A DNA stretch of 64,000 bases from Hallerella sp964587155 (GTDB taxonomy: Bacteria > Fibrobacterota > Fibrobacteria > Fibrobacterales > Fibrobacteraceae): assembly GCA_964587155.1 (NCBI GenBank), contig CAZPKF010000013.1:13262-77261 (forward strand). Reading direction: 5' to 3'. Made by a program: the position numbers and the translations under genes. This document shows, in pieces, positions 34,563 through 44,209 of the stretch. The notes below the pieces were generated by a model, which ran no database searches, was not told the DNA's origin, and worked only from the letters and a program-made list of their open reading frames with translations. Numbering within the stretch: the stretch's first letter is position 1; every line of letters begins with the position of its first letter.

Positions 34563-37364
34563 CTAGAAAAAGGCCAGTTTCGCAGAAAGCATTTGAACGC
34601 CACCGCCTGTCACTCGGAGGAGATACGTGCCGCGGGCGTTCACCAGTTCGTTCAGCGGGAGAACCGTTGACGATGTGTAACTCTTGCTGAAAACATTATT
34701 TCCTTTTAGGTCGAAGAGGCTCACGTTCACACGGGCATTGTTTACCGTCAAATGCAAGTTGTTCCCTTCGAGCGTAGCCAATTTGCTGAATTTCAATCCC
34801 GTTTCAGGACGGCGCTTATCGCCGATGGATGCCGTAGACGAAGAGGTTCCCATGTCCCAATTGAGCGGAACGCGGGCGGCAATGCCTCGGCCTGCGGTAC
34901 TCATGTAAACGACACCATAAGTGTTCATGTCGCCCATGACGAATTCTCCGTTTGCTAGCCCTCCGAATTCATGACCGTCGTCATTGATCCGCGTCCAGGA
35001 TTTTCCCTTGTCATCCGAGCCGTAAACGCCAATCGAACCTTCGATTTGGGCAAGTGTGTAAATCGCAGGGTAATCACCTTTTTTCTTTGAAGCGCCGAAT
35101 CCGACTGCTTCGCAATACGTAATTCCAGAAATTTCTGTCCACGTTTTGCCGCCATCCGTCGAATGCAGCAGCTTGCCCCCAGTCGCATTGCCGTTGTCAT
35201 CTTGTGCAGCGATGGGAAGCCAAAGTTCCCCCTCGTATCCGGGGATCGCGCGGAACTTATTGAACAGGCTCACGCCCGGATTGCCGACTTCGCTGAACGA
35301 TTCACCTTGGTCGGAACTCTTGTAAAATTTGCCGGTCGTCTTGTCGAATGCGTAAAAGACTTGTGCGTTTTCCGGATCGCCGACGACAAAAGAATTCGCA
35401 TCGATGCCCGAAACAGCGTCCCAAGTTGTCGAATTGTAATTGCGGAAAACCTGCGTCGTTCCCGAACCGGGAACCCAAATGGCGACGGCTCCATCCGTCG
35501 ATATCGCCGCCGTTCCCGCTTTATAACTCGAATCCGGCCCCGTGTAAGTTTCTACGGACCAAGAAGTCGCCGAATCCGAAGAATACTGGAGCGGCGCATA
35601 GGGAACCGAGTTGTATTTTCCCGCATAAGAGCGCGCTGCGGAAACTTTCACCAATTTCCCCGATTTGTAAGCGTAAGCGAGACCGTAGGTGGATCCCAAA
35701 TGGGCGTCTCCCCCAACGCTTGTCGTGTGCCTTGTTTTCGGATATTTTGCAATATCATCGTGGCGGAATCCGTCGTAGTCCGCAATGACAGAAACCAGCG
35801 GCCCACCCGGAATGCTCACCACTTCATACGGGACCGTTTCTTCGATGCCGTGGCTTGAAACTTTCCAAACCTGATTGTTGGTGACGACACCCCATGCGTC
35901 GTAAACGCGCGTTCCCGAAGAAACATAAGGATCAGCGGACAATGTGTAAGCGGCAATATCGTCCGTGCGGAAAACGCCGTTGCCCGAAGAGACAAAAACG
36001 CGCTTGCTGTTGAACGGATCGATCGCCGCGCTTCCCGACCAATGAATCGAACTGAGCTTCATCCAATCGATTCCGTTTTCGTCCATTGTCACGGTGTTCA
36101 CATTGTAAGCGAAAGACTGCACCCAGTTCGCGCCGCCATCCGTCGAATGGTAAATTTGCGTTCCCCACTGTCCTTCAGAATCATAAGTGCTATCGGTAAG
36201 TTTCCAGTATTGGGCTCCCGTATAACCTTCGGTCGTCACCACGATTTCGTTTGAATTGGATGGGTTGATGGCGATTCCGCCATAAGGTCCGCAATATTGA
36301 TAGTTTCCACTCGCATAGTCCGTTTCATCGTATTTTGCATCGTCGTAATAGAGGAGATTGTTCGGAGACACATCACTCCAGGTTTTGGATGCCACGTCAT
36401 ACTTGAGCACCGCGCCGCGGCCAAATCCATCGTAAATCATACCCCAGCCCTCGTCCCAAGCCATCGTATGCGGGCCTGCCCCATCGGCAAAGGTCACCAT
36501 GAGAAATTTCCCGTCCGAGGCGACAACAGCGCGTTGCGGCATCAGGCGGACAAGTCCCCCGCCAGCTGTCGAGCGGAGCGCATCGGGAATCGGAAGAGCC
36601 GTCCACGAGGCGCCGCCATCCGTCGACGTGAACACATTTTCAAATGTGTTTTTAGAGGTTGAACCTTCGCGGAGGAATCCCGCATAAAGAATTTGAGAAG
36701 ATCCCGGAGCGAATTGGACAAAACTGAATCCCGAACCGTTCCATGTGGTATCGCTGCCGGCGGCCATAGTCCAAGAATCCACGTGGGACCAAGAAGAACC
36801 ATTGTCCACCGACTTCCAAAGGCCCCTGTTTTTGGAACCGTAGAACATAATGTCGGAATTGTTCGGATCAACGGCCAGCGCTTCGCCATTGCCGCGACCC
36901 ATGCCGTTTCCATGCGCCTTGAACGCCATCACGGGCGCGCCTTTTGCCCCCGTAGAATCCCAGACGTAGACCATGTCCCAAGTGTTGCCCCTGTCCGAAG
37001 AACGCAAGAACGCGCTTCGACCGTTGTTCCAGTAACTGGTTCCGGCGACCATGTAAACCGTTCCCGTCTTTTGCGGATCAACCGCAATTGCTTCAACTCC
37101 TAAAAGTCCTCTTTCGGAAACATCCACCCAGTCCATGAGCGAAATCCATTTCGACGTCGCATTGTCAAAGCGGTAAGCGCCGCCCACATCCGTACGGGCG
37201 TAAAAAAGACCCTCGTCCACCGGCGAGGCGACGATTGCGGAGACGAATCCGCCTCCGCCCATGCTGACACTACTCCATTTGAAATCATCCCCTGCGGCAA
37301 AAGACCCCGAAGATATCGCAGCAAGACTGAATGAAATCGCTGCTAAAGATTTTGAAATATTCAC
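34563..37364 (-). CDS. Secreted GH74-family xyloglucanase-like enzyme
   Basis: About 933 residues. The GTG at 37364 is preferred to the ATG nine codons earlier because AAAGGTGG stands seven bases before it. A signal peptide (ISFSLAAISSGSFA) leads into two seven-bladed-propeller halves with repeated sialidase/VPS10-like turns (SSDRGNTWDMV, STDGGASWTAL, SSDQGESFSEV, STDGGKTWTEI). ARTDVGGAYRFD carries the first catalytic Asp of GH74 (about residue 59). The family cleaves xyloglucan backbones. The last ~75 residues (LATLEGNNLHLTV onwards, ending LSAKLAFF) are a beta-sandwich tail shared with the DUF6055-like protein at 50.6-52.9 kb, probably an export/attachment signal. Xyloglucan as substrate is inference. 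Confidence 0.85.
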   Translation of the reverse strand: MNISKSLAAISFSLAAISSGSFAAGDDFKWSSVSMGGGGFVSAIVASPVDEGLFYARTDVGGAYRFDNATSKWISLMDWVDVSERGLLGVEAIAVDPQKTGTVYMVAGTSYWNNGRSAFLRSSDRGNTWDMVYVWDSTGAKGAPVMAFKAHGNGMGRGNGEALAVDPNNSDIMFYGSKNRGLWKSVDNGSSWSHVDSWTMAAGSDTTWNGSGFSFVQFAPGSSQILYAGFLREGSTSKNTFENVFTSTDGGASWTALPIPDALRSTAGGGLVRLMPQRAVVASDGKFLMVTFADGAGPHTMAWDEGWGMIYDGFGRGAVLKYDVASKTWSDVSPNNLLYYDDAKYDETDYASGNYQYCGPYGGIAINPSNSNEIVVTTEGYTGAQYWKLTDSTYDSEGQWGTQIYHSTDGGANWVQSFAYNVNTVTMDENGIDWMKLSSIHWSGSAAIDPFNSKRVFVSSGNGVFRTDDIAAYTLSADPYVSSGTRVYDAWGVVTNNQVWKVSSHGIEETVPYEVVSIPGGPLVSVIADYDGFRHDDIAKYPKTRHTTSVGGDAHLGSTYGLAYAYKSGKLVKVSAARSYAGKYNSVPYAPLQYSSDSATSWSVETYTGPDSSYKAGTAAISTDGAVAIWVPGSGTTQVFRNYNSTTWDAVSGIDANSFVVGDPENAQVFYAFDKTTGKFYKSSDQGESFSEVGNPGVSLFNKFRAIPGYEGELWLPIAAQDDNGNATGGKLLHSTDGGKTWTEISGITYCEAVGFGASKKKGDYPAIYTLAQIEGSIGVYGSDDKGKSWTRINDDGHEFGGLANGEFVMGDMNTYGVVYMSTAGRGIAARVPLNWDMGTSSSTASIGDKRRPETGLKFSKLATLEGNNLHLTVNNARVNVSLFDLKGNNVFSKSYTSSTVLPLNELVNARGTYLLRVTGGGVQMLSAKLAFF

Positions 37365-37519
37365 AAACAAACCACCTTTTCTGTTTTTCAAAATCTATTC
37401 TTTTTTTCCTTTTTTTTTGAAGAAAAGTCCCGGGAACCCACTCAAACAAGGCCTAAAACATCTTTTTTTGCAAAAATTAAGGGAAATTGTTCCGTTTTTT
37501 GTCTATTTTATGGCTACTT

Positions 37520-38476
37520 ATGCAAATCACAAACGCTTCTCAACTCCGCGGGGTATTTCCCGCCCTCTTTACGCCCCTCAAGGACGACGATCCCAAGAAT
37601 CTCCGTAATTCGATTGATTACGAAAAGATGAAACTGATGATTGACGACCTGATTGCTTCCGGCGTTGCGGGTATTCTCCCCGTAGGCACGACAGGTCAAA
37701 GCGCGACAGTCACCCATCGGCAGCATCTGGACATCATCAAGTTCACGTTGGACTACGTCGACGGGCGCGTTCCCGTCATTGCCGGAGCCGGTTCCAATTG
37801 CACGCGTGAATCCGTCGAAATGATCGATGAGGTGCAAAAAATTGCCGAAGTTCCGGTCCTCTGTGTCACGGGATACTACAACAATCCCTCGCAAGAAGGC
37901 ATCGAGAAGCACTTCAAGACCCTGAGCTCCGAAACGGGCGCCAAGATTATCATTTACAACGTCCCCGGTCGCACCGCCAGCTATGTGCATCCGGACACGC
38001 TCATCGCCCTTTCCGAAGACAAGAACATTATCGGCCTCAAACAGGCTGTCGACTTCCGCATCGGCGAAAAATTCCACGAAGATACGGCTCGGGTCATCCG
38101 CGAAACCAAGAACAACGATTTCGCCGTCCTTTCCGGCGAAGACGGATTCTTTATCGACATGCTCGAATTGGGCGGATCCGGCCTCATCAGTGCAACGGCG
38201 AACATTCCCGAAGCTTCGAAAATTTTTGTCGAACTTTACAACACCTATCAAAAAGGCGACTATCCGAAGTGCGACGACTTGCAGGATGCCGCACGGGATT
38301 TCGTCGAAACGACTTTCTGCAGAAAGAACCCGATTCCTCTTGGAACGCTTTTCAACAGTCCGCTTTTCCAGCCGATGTGTAGCGTCAGGGAAACAGCCCG
38401 TGGCGATGAAGCGGAAGCCCGCATTATGAAACTTATCCGGGAAAAAGCCCCGTCCTTGATTAAATATCATCAATAG
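37520..38476 (+). CDS. dapA: 4-Hydroxy-tetrahydrodipicolinate synthase
   Basis: Condenses pyruvate with aspartate semialdehyde in lysine and diaminopimelate synthesis. The 318-residue TIM barrel has GVFPALFTPLKDD, LPVGTTGQSATVTHRQH, the catalytic Tyr in IIYNVPGRTASYV, the Schiff-base Lys in IIGLKQAVDF, and VLSGEDGFFIDMLELGGSG. The ATG at 37520 fits the family N-terminus; a longer in-frame reading adds an unsupported hydrophobic extension. TATTTTAT lies eight bases before it. The acidic protein gene follows after eight bases. Confidence 0.93.
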   Translation: MQITNASQLRGVFPALFTPLKDDDPKNLRNSIDYEKMKLMIDDLIASGVAGILPVGTTGQSATVTHRQHLDIIKFTLDYVDGRVPVIAGAGSNCTRESVEMIDEVQKIAEVPVLCVTGYYNNPSQEGIEKHFKTLSSETGAKIIIYNVPGRTASYVHPDTLIALSEDKNIIGLKQAVDFRIGEKFHEDTARVIRETKNNDFAVLSGEDGFFIDMLELGGSGLISATANIPEASKIFVELYNTYQKGDYPKCDDLQDAARDFVETTFCRKNPIPLGTLFNSPLFQPMCSVRETARGDEAEARIMKLIREKAPSLIKYHQ

Positions 38477-38484
38477 GAGATCCC

Positions 38485-39051
38485 ATGTCAAAAACAGTTA
38501 CCGATGAAATTTTCGAAAATCTGAAAAAGTTCGGTTTTTTGCCTGTTCCCGTACAAGAAATCAATTCGGATGCGGAAACCTGCCGTTACTTCGGCGGAAA
38601 TTTCAATGAATTTATCGATGTCGCCAATGCTCTTGGTTCCAAATGCGTTTTTGTCGAAACCCTCTATCTCGAAGACGAGGAGTTTTATTACGACGCAGGT
38701 ATCGAAGAAGACGATTGTTGTTGCTGCTGCAATAACGGCGAAGAATCCGCGGAAGAAAAGCCGGAATCCGAAGACAAGGATGCTCCGGTATGGCTCGACC
38801 CAGAAGACCTCGACGGTTTTGACTTGGCCTTGCTCAAGCCGGAACTCGACAAATACGAAGAACGCATTGGCGATGAATGCGGAGTCCGTTTGACTCTTCC
38901 CGGGCCGGATCACCTGCAGGTGGAAATTTTCACCGAATGGTACAACGATTTTGCAAGCCTTGTCGATGAAGCTTCCGAAGAAATCGAACTCGACCCGCTA
39001 GCAGCGTTTCAAAAGATGAAATCGGCTTTTGCCAAGGAATGCAACGAATAA
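38485..39051 (+). CDS. Acidic protein with Cys5 cluster, unknown
   Basis: A 188-residue, strongly acidic protein without signal peptide. Its most unusual feature is EEDDCCCCCNNGEESAEEKPE near residue 75, five consecutive Cys inside a charged linker, dividing an N-terminal domain (EIFENLKKFGFLPVP onwards) from a C-terminal one (LALLKPELDKYEERIGDECG, LTLPGPDHLQVEIFTEWYNDF). The run of Cys could bind metal or be lipidated or disulfide-linked; nothing proves it. It follows dapA by eight bases with AGGAGA before the ATG and is followed by a strong terminator, so it belongs to the dapA transcript. Confidence 0.65.
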   Translation: MSKTVTDEIFENLKKFGFLPVPVQEINSDAETCRYFGGNFNEFIDVANALGSKCVFVETLYLEDEEFYYDAGIEEDDCCCCCNNGEESAEEKPESEDKDAPVWLDPEDLDGFDLALLKPELDKYEERIGDECGVRLTLPGPDHLQVEIFTEWYNDFASLVDEASEEIELDPLAAFQKMKSAFAKECNE

Positions 39052-39074
39052 CATTTCCTCGGCTAAATTTGCCA

Positions 39075-39103
39075 CCCCAGGATGATTCCTGGGGATTTTT
39101 TTT
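39075..39103 (+). terminator. Terminator of dapA operon
   Basis: CCCCAGGA / TCCTGGGG stem with a four-base loop and a run of eight T after one A. Strong intrinsic terminator. Confidence 0.9.
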
Positions 39104-39116
39104 GCGTTACTTTTTA

Positions 39117-39345
39117 GAAATGAGGCGTGAGAAATTTGAATTGTGAAAAGGACGTTTCGTTGATGGGACTCAAAGGAAATCCTTTTCTGCGGATGGAGCG
39201 AGTTTTGCACGGTCTTGACGGCGAAAGTGAAGCCGTTTTTGTGAAAAGGAAGAATGTTCCTTTTTCGCGAAGAACGCCCTTTGCAAAATGGAAATTTGAA
39301 AACGCCTTGCCCAGGGGAGAATTTTTTCAAACGGCGCAACACTAC
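39117..39345 (+). repeat. Dispersed degenerate intergenic repeat, copy A
   Basis: Aligns by eye with 50334-50560 on the same strand and with 29990-30310 on the other: shared blocks include TTTGAATTGTG, GTTGATGGG (39159-39167), a TTTTGCAC stretch, and CCGTTTTTG followed by AAAATG/AAAAGG. A frame from 39127 is open but has no ribosome site, and the matching stretch in copy B is broken by stops, so I do not call a gene. The rest of the gap 39104-39382 shows nothing else. Confidence 0.5.
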
Positions 39346-39382
39346 GCCCGCTCCAAAACGCCGTTGGACGCTCGCATAAAAA

Positions 39383-39408
39383 GAAAATCACCCGTTCGGG
39401 TGATTTTC
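39383..39408. terminator. Terminator after Gln-rich protein gene
   Basis: A perfect 12-bp stem GAAAATCACCCG / CGGGTGATTTTC with a TT loop. It follows the stop of the minus-strand Gln-rich gene by 18 bases. Confidence 0.88.
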
Positions 39409-39425
39409 TCTTTCGTTCATTTGGA

Positions 39426-40561
39426 TTACTTACTCATCCGGCAACGCTTTTTTTGAAGAGTAGACATCCCCGGCTGATCGCAAGGGTCAGACGGAGCTGC
39501 CGGAGCCACTTGCTGCGGACGCTGCTGGTATTGCTGCTGTTGCGGATATTGCTGCGGACGCTGCTGGTATTGCTGCTGTTGCGGATACTGCTGCGGACGC
39601 TGCTGGTATTGCTGTTGTTGCGGATACTGCTGCGGACGCTGNNNNNNNNNNNNNNNNNNNNNNNNNNNNNNNNNNNNNNNNNNNNNNNNNNNNNNNNNNN
39701 NNNNNNNNNNNNNNNNNNNNNNNNNNNNNNNNNNNNNNNNNGCTGCTGGTATTGCTGTTGTTGCGGATACTGCTGCGGACGCTGTTGGTATTGCTGTTGT
39801 TGCGGATACTGCTGCGGACGCTGTTGGTATTGCTGCTGTTGTTGCTGTTGAAGCATCTGTTGTTGCCGCATCTGTTCCTGTTGAACCCGTTTGCGCTTTT
39901 CTTCTGCAGAAAGAATCGAGTCCTGCTTCCGCTTTTCCGCCGCTTTTTGTGCCGCGGCAACGGAATCCCGATGGGCAATCAAAGCTTGTTTTTTGCGTTC
40001 TTCAGCCGCCTTGACAGCCGCTTTGGCCTGTGCTTTGGAAAGAGGCTGAGCCGAAGCTTGGAAAATGGCGTTGGCAAATTCCTTGTTTTTGAAAACGGAA
40101 CCGGGGGTTCCTCGCTTTCCTTGGGCATCCTGCAAAGAGCCTGTAGCCCAAGAATCGCCGGCAATCGGCGGAAGAAGAGAAATGTTCAAATCCTTGATGA
40201 TAGACTGAAATTCATCTTCGCCGTCGGAATAGAATAACGTGATGTCGTAAATTCCGGCTTGGTATTCAAGACCATCCGATCCGGAAACCGGTGCCGGAGC
40301 ATACGCCACCATCACATAAAGTTGGTCGTTGTCCATGCTGTTGAACAGCAAATCAGGATCTCCTTGTGGCGCTTTCACGTTTCCACGGGCGACAAAGGCC
40401 CATGGCGCAAAATTCACCTTGACTTCGAACGGATGATATCCCCTCGAAGCTTCGCCTAATTTCAGGTAGTCTGCACCAAACGCCTGAAACGACGGTTTTA
40501 CTTGCGCAAAGGAAAGCGCCGCAGAACAGAAAATCAAGATTGTCGCCAATTTCTTCAGCAT
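39426..40561 (-). CDS. Secreted protein with Gln/Pro-rich repeat tail (contains assembly gap)
   Basis: The ATG at 40561 has AGGAG at the right distance. A signal peptide (LATILIFCSAALSFAQ) precedes a beta-rich domain of about 150 residues, an Ala/Lys/Arg-rich helix (KAQAKAAVKAAEERKKQ), and a Gln-rich tail made of a 13-residue unit, QQRPQQYPQQQQY. The tail is interrupted by 100 N. Reading the right frame on the far side gives more copies, then QQVAPAAPSDPCDQPG and a Cys-containing, basic C-terminus ending RMSK with TAA at 39426-39428. The N run is not a multiple of three in the needed phase, so the true length is unknown. Function unknown. Confidence 0.65.
39510..39845 (-). repeat. 39-bp tandem repeat in Gln-rich protein
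   Basis: At least six copies of a 39-bp unit, nearly identical, encoding the 13-residue Gln/Arg/Pro/Tyr motif, lie on both sides of the gap. Differences are third-position T/C changes. The high identity explains the assembly break. Confidence 0.85.
39642..39741. other. Assembly gap (100 N)
   Basis: One hundred N with repeat sequence on both sides. The round number indicates a scaffolding placeholder rather than a measured length. Confidence 0.98.
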
Positions 40562-40587
40562 TTTCAACTCCTAAACCAAAGTGGAAC

Positions 40588-42204
40588 TTATTTTCCGAAG
40601 AAGAGAGCCTTGGCCGATTCGAACATGGCGTCCTTTTCGGATTCTTCACGGCATTCTGTGTAAATGCGCACTTTGGGCTCCGTTCCCGAAGGCCGGATGA
40701 GCATCCAGGAATCATCTTCAAAAATGATTTTTACGCCATCTAGGGTCAGCAATTCGCGCACTTTCTTTTCGCAATTGCCGATTTTCACCAAGGTGCCGGG
40801 CTTCGCCTTGTCTGCCACGGCCATCACCTGAGCGGCGAGCGGAGCGCCGACAAGGGACTTGTCCACTTCAAAACCAGCGCGGTTCGGATAGAACTTTCCG
40901 AATTCTTCGTAAAGGACATCCAGATACTCGCCCAAATTTTTCCCCGTCGTCGCCATGATTTCAAGAGCGAGCAAAAGGCCGAACTGGGCATCCTTTTCAA
41001 GCGTATTATCAAGCCCGGAAATGCCGTCGGATTCTTCGAATGCAATCAGCGCTTTGGGATTAGCCGTCCGAGAAAGCCACGGACGGAAATTCTTGAAGCC
41101 TACCGGAGTTTCCATGACGGGTGCGCCCAGCTTGTTCGCGATGACATTCACAAAGTTGGAAGTCGCTACGGATTTCGCCACAACACCCTGTTCCTTGCGC
41201 CAAGTCACCATGTAGTGGAACGCGATGGCTCCAAAGCGGTTCATATCGATTTCACGTGTACCATCGTAAAAACGGACACGGTCTCCATCCGGATCAAAAA
41301 TGCATCCGAGGCGATACCAGCTTTGGCTCTGGTCCAAAATTTTCTTGACGCCTTCGAGATTTTTGGAACTCGGTTCCGGAGCGATGCCGCCAAAAAGCGG
41401 ATCGTCTTCTGTACGCAGGCAAAGAAGGCATTTCGGATTACCCAGCAAAGCGTTCGGACGGTTGCGCGTTGCGCCGTGAACGTGGTCGCAGACAAGAGTC
41501 AAACGGCCTTCGTCCAAAAGCTTTTGGATACGGGCGAATTTGATTGTCCCCTGCTTGTGCAAAAATTCCTTGTAAATTTCGATGGAATCGATCGCTGTCA
41601 GTTCGACGGGAGAAAGTTCCTCGCGTTCAAAATCCGCCATCAACTCGTTCGATATCCGCGTGATGACTTCGGTGATTTCCGGGCCTGCCGGACCGCCATC
41701 CGCCGGGTTGAATTTGATTCCGGCATAATTCGAGGGGTTGTGGCTCGGCGTCATGTTGATGGAGCAAGCCGCCTTGAGAAGTTCCACTGCTGCAGAAAAT
41801 TCCGGCGTCGCCATTTCCCCGCCGTAATAAATCTTTTTAACGCCCGCTTTGGCGAAAACTTGAGCGACAGCCCGGCAGAATTCGTCTCCGAGAAGGCGGT
41901 TGTCGTGTCCGAGAACGATGCCGCGCTCTTGAAATTCTTCGAAATCCTTTACACCAAGAGCTTCGAAAAGCTTCGCATCTGCTTCTTGATACATCCGGAT
42001 AATGGCAGCGGCGATGACTTCTACCGTCCGCAGCGTGAATTCCGTGCCGATTTCCCCGCGGAATCCAGAGGTTCCAAAGCTCACCTTGCAAGGCTCTACG
42101 CTTGTCAAGGCGATTTCCTTGACTTTTTCGACAAGGTTCATGTCGGTTGCGGAATTGAATTCAGGGGATTGGATTTTTTTCCAAAGTTGTGCAGCTGTTT
42201 CCAT
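40588..42204 (-). CDS. Alpha-D-phosphohexomutase (phosphoglucomutase/phosphomannomutase)
   Basis: Interconverts hexose 1- and 6-phosphates. The 538-residue protein (ATG at 42204, with TAGGAA upstream; an earlier ATG at 42237 lacks a site) has VSFGTSGFRGEIG, the phosphoserine loop TPSHNPSNYAGIKFN (about residue 153), the metal loop IFDPDGDRVRF (about 305), the sugar loop FEESDGISG and the phosphate loop RPSGTEPKVRIY. The motif set is complete, so activity is likely; glucose or mannose preference cannot be read. It lies 26 bases after the Gln-rich protein gene's start in the same direction. Confidence 0.9.
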   Translation of the reverse strand: METAAQLWKKIQSPEFNSATDMNLVEKVKEIALTSVEPCKVSFGTSGFRGEIGTEFTLRTVEVIAAAIIRMYQEADAKLFEALGVKDFEEFQERGIVLGHDNRLLGDEFCRAVAQVFAKAGVKKIYYGGEMATPEFSAAVELLKAACSINMTPSHNPSNYAGIKFNPADGGPAGPEITEVITRISNELMADFEREELSPVELTAIDSIEIYKEFLHKQGTIKFARIQKLLDEGRLTLVCDHVHGATRNRPNALLGNPKCLLCLRTEDDPLFGGIAPEPSSKNLEGVKKILDQSQSWYRLGCIFDPDGDRVRFYDGTREIDMNRFGAIAFHYMVTWRKEQGVVAKSVATSNFVNVIANKLGAPVMETPVGFKNFRPWLSRTANPKALIAFEESDGISGLDNTLEKDAQFGLLLALEIMATTGKNLGEYLDVLYEEFGKFYPNRAGFEVDKSLVGAPLAAQVMAVADKAKPGTLVKIGNCEKKVRELLTLDGVKIIFEDDSWMLIRPSGTEPKVRIYTECREESEKDAMFESAKALFFGK

Positions 42205-42292
42205 CAGGGTTCCTATGGGATGAATTTTTATGGCCATAATCTAACTAATTTTGCCGTTCTGAACAAGATTTTACAGGGGCGTTAGGGGAATT

Positions 42293-44170
42293 TTACAAGT
42301 GCTTATCCCCTTCGCGTTCGAGCCAGTGGGCTAAAACCATCACGTCTGAGGGGCGAATTCCCGGTATACGGGAAGCGCTGCCGACGGTCAGCGGGCGCGC
42401 GCGTTCCAAACGGCTCCGGCTTTCTATCGAAAGCGCCGAAATTCGGCTGTAATCCATGTCCGGCGAAAGACGGATCCGGTCCATCTTTTTTTCATGTTCG
42501 ATTTCCCTTTCTTGGCGAGCGAAAAATCCCGCATAAGACTCTTCGGCGAATAAGTTCCAAATATCCCGGCGGATGAGCTTCGAGTCTGGGACGAACCGAT
42601 TGAAAAAGGCTTCGGGATCAATGCCCGGACGGCGCAAGAGCGTATTCAACCGCACCGATTCGCGGACAGGAGCCTGCCCCGCCGCTTCAAGAAAGGGATT
42701 GCAGTCTTTGGGGAGCACGGGCGTTTCTGAGAGGTACTTCCGGACGCGGGACATTTCCAATTCGCGATTTTTCCAATCAGCGTATTGGGGATCATCTATC
42801 ATGCCGACTTTCCGCGCACGTTCCTTTAGGCGGGAATCCGCATTGTCCGCCCGGAGATAGAGCCTGTATTCCGCGCGGCTGGTAAACATGCGATAAGGCT
42901 CATCCAGTAGAAAATGGGACAAATCGTCCGCCATGACGCCAATGTAACTTTCTGAACGGCCCAAAATGAACGGTTCCGCGTTTTGTACTTTGAGCGCAGC
43001 GTTGATTCCGGCGACAATGCCCTGCCCCGCCGCTTCTTCGTAACCGCTCGTGCCGCAAACTTGCCCCGCAAAATAAAGTCCCGGAATCGTCTTGCATTCA
43101 AAAGTCGGGAAAAGCTGCGTTGCATCGATGCTGTCGTATTCCACCGCATAGCCGATTTGCATGACCTTGGCGCGCGAAAGCCCCGGAATTGTGCGCAAAG
43201 CGGCTAGTTGAATATCTGCCGGCAAACTGGAACTGAATCCGTTCAGGTAGATGCGTTCCACGTCTTTCGTTTCGGGTTCCAAAAAAAGCTGGTGACCGTC
43301 TTTGTCGCCAAAACGGTTGATTTTATCTTCAATACTCGGACAATACCTGGGACCCTTTCCCGTTATCCTTCCCGAAAACATGGGACTGTCTTTGAATCCC
43401 ATGCGCAAGATGTCGTGCGTTTTCAAATTTGTGCGCGTTATCCAGCAGACGTTTCCATTGTCAATCGGCACAAGGGATCGGTCGCTCATCGGCCACGGAT
43501 TTTCGTCTCCGCGTTGAACTTCGCATTCTTCGAAATCCACGGAATCCGGATCGATGCGGCTCGGTGTTCCCGTTTTCAAACGCCGGAGACGCAAGCCGTT
43601 AGACAGGATGGACTTAGAAAGAGCGTCTGCGCTGGGTTCTCCGACGCGTCCGCCGATGCTCGTTTCCAAGCCGGTGAACATTTTGGAGGCGAGAAATGTC
43701 CCACTGGTGACAACCAGCGTTTTCGTTTCGAAACGTTCGCCCGTGGAAAGCGAGAGTTCCAAGTTTCCGGAACGGGTGCGTTCAAAAGAAGCCAGCTCTC
43801 CTTGAATCAAGCGGAGTCCGCGGCAATCTTCCAACGTTTCGCGGGCTACTTTGCTGTAGAGCTTCATGTCGCATTGCGCCCGCGGCCCCCACACCGCCGG
43901 GCCCTTGCTCTGGTTCAACATCCGGAATTGGATGCCCGCTTTGTCCGTCAAAATGCCCATCAGGCCTCCGAGAGCGTCGATGTCGCGGACTATCTGCCCC
44001 TTGCTAACGCCGCCGACCGCCGGGTTGCAAGACATTCTGCCGATGGCGTTCAAATCCATTGTCACCATCGCCGTTTTGACGCCCATTTTCCAAGCCGCGT
44101 GGGAAGCTTCGATTCCCGCATGGCCTCCGCCGATGACCACTACGTCGAACCGTTCTTGAATTACACTCAT
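42293..44170 (-). CDS. mnmG: tRNA uridine 5-carboxymethylaminomethyl modification enzyme MnmG
   Basis: With MnmE it installs cmnm5U34 in tRNAs, using FAD and methylene-THF. 625 residues. Motifs: FAD-binding VVIGGGHAGIEASHAA, NPAVGGVSKGQIVRDIDALGG, the QFRMLNQSKGPAVWGPRAQCD block, LKTGTPSRID, GRGKGPRYCPSIEDK-like GKGPRYCPSIEDKI, FAGQVCGTSGYEEAAGQG and SRAEYRLYLRADNAD. All are classic MnmG. The start at 44170 is the family start. It is divergent from trpBA, with 75 bases between its ATG and the trp leader. Confidence 0.97.
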   Translation of the reverse strand: MSVIQERFDVVVIGGGHAGIEASHAAWKMGVKTAMVTMDLNAIGRMSCNPAVGGVSKGQIVRDIDALGGLMGILTDKAGIQFRMLNQSKGPAVWGPRAQCDMKLYSKVARETLEDCRGLRLIQGELASFERTRSGNLELSLSTGERFETKTLVVTSGTFLASKMFTGLETSIGGRVGEPSADALSKSILSNGLRLRRLKTGTPSRIDPDSVDFEECEVQRGDENPWPMSDRSLVPIDNGNVCWITRTNLKTHDILRMGFKDSPMFSGRITGKGPRYCPSIEDKINRFGDKDGHQLFLEPETKDVERIYLNGFSSSLPADIQLAALRTIPGLSRAKVMQIGYAVEYDSIDATQLFPTFECKTIPGLYFAGQVCGTSGYEEAAGQGIVAGINAALKVQNAEPFILGRSESYIGVMADDLSHFLLDEPYRMFTSRAEYRLYLRADNADSRLKERARKVGMIDDPQYADWKNRELEMSRVRKYLSETPVLPKDCNPFLEAAGQAPVRESVRLNTLLRRPGIDPEAFFNRFVPDSKLIRRDIWNLFAEESYAGFFARQEREIEHEKKMDRIRLSPDMDYSRISALSIESRSRLERARPLTVGSASRIPGIRPSDVMVLAHWLEREGDKHL

Positions 44171-44209
44171 AAATCGCCTTTGACCTTTTTCAAAAATTTA
44201 GAAAAACCC

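Noticed and set aside
39127..39456. Open frame of about 109 codons in repeat copy A
   Set aside because: No ribosome site; it runs across a terminator and into the 3' end of the opposite gene, and the matching repeat copy B has stops.
39510..39845. Regular short repeats resembling a CRISPR array
   Set aside because: The 39-bp units are directly tandem without unique spacers and are in frame as a Gln/Pro-rich coding repeat.
41215..42285. Plus-strand open frame of about 356 codons
   Set aside because: It is antisense to the phosphohexomutase and lacks any motif.
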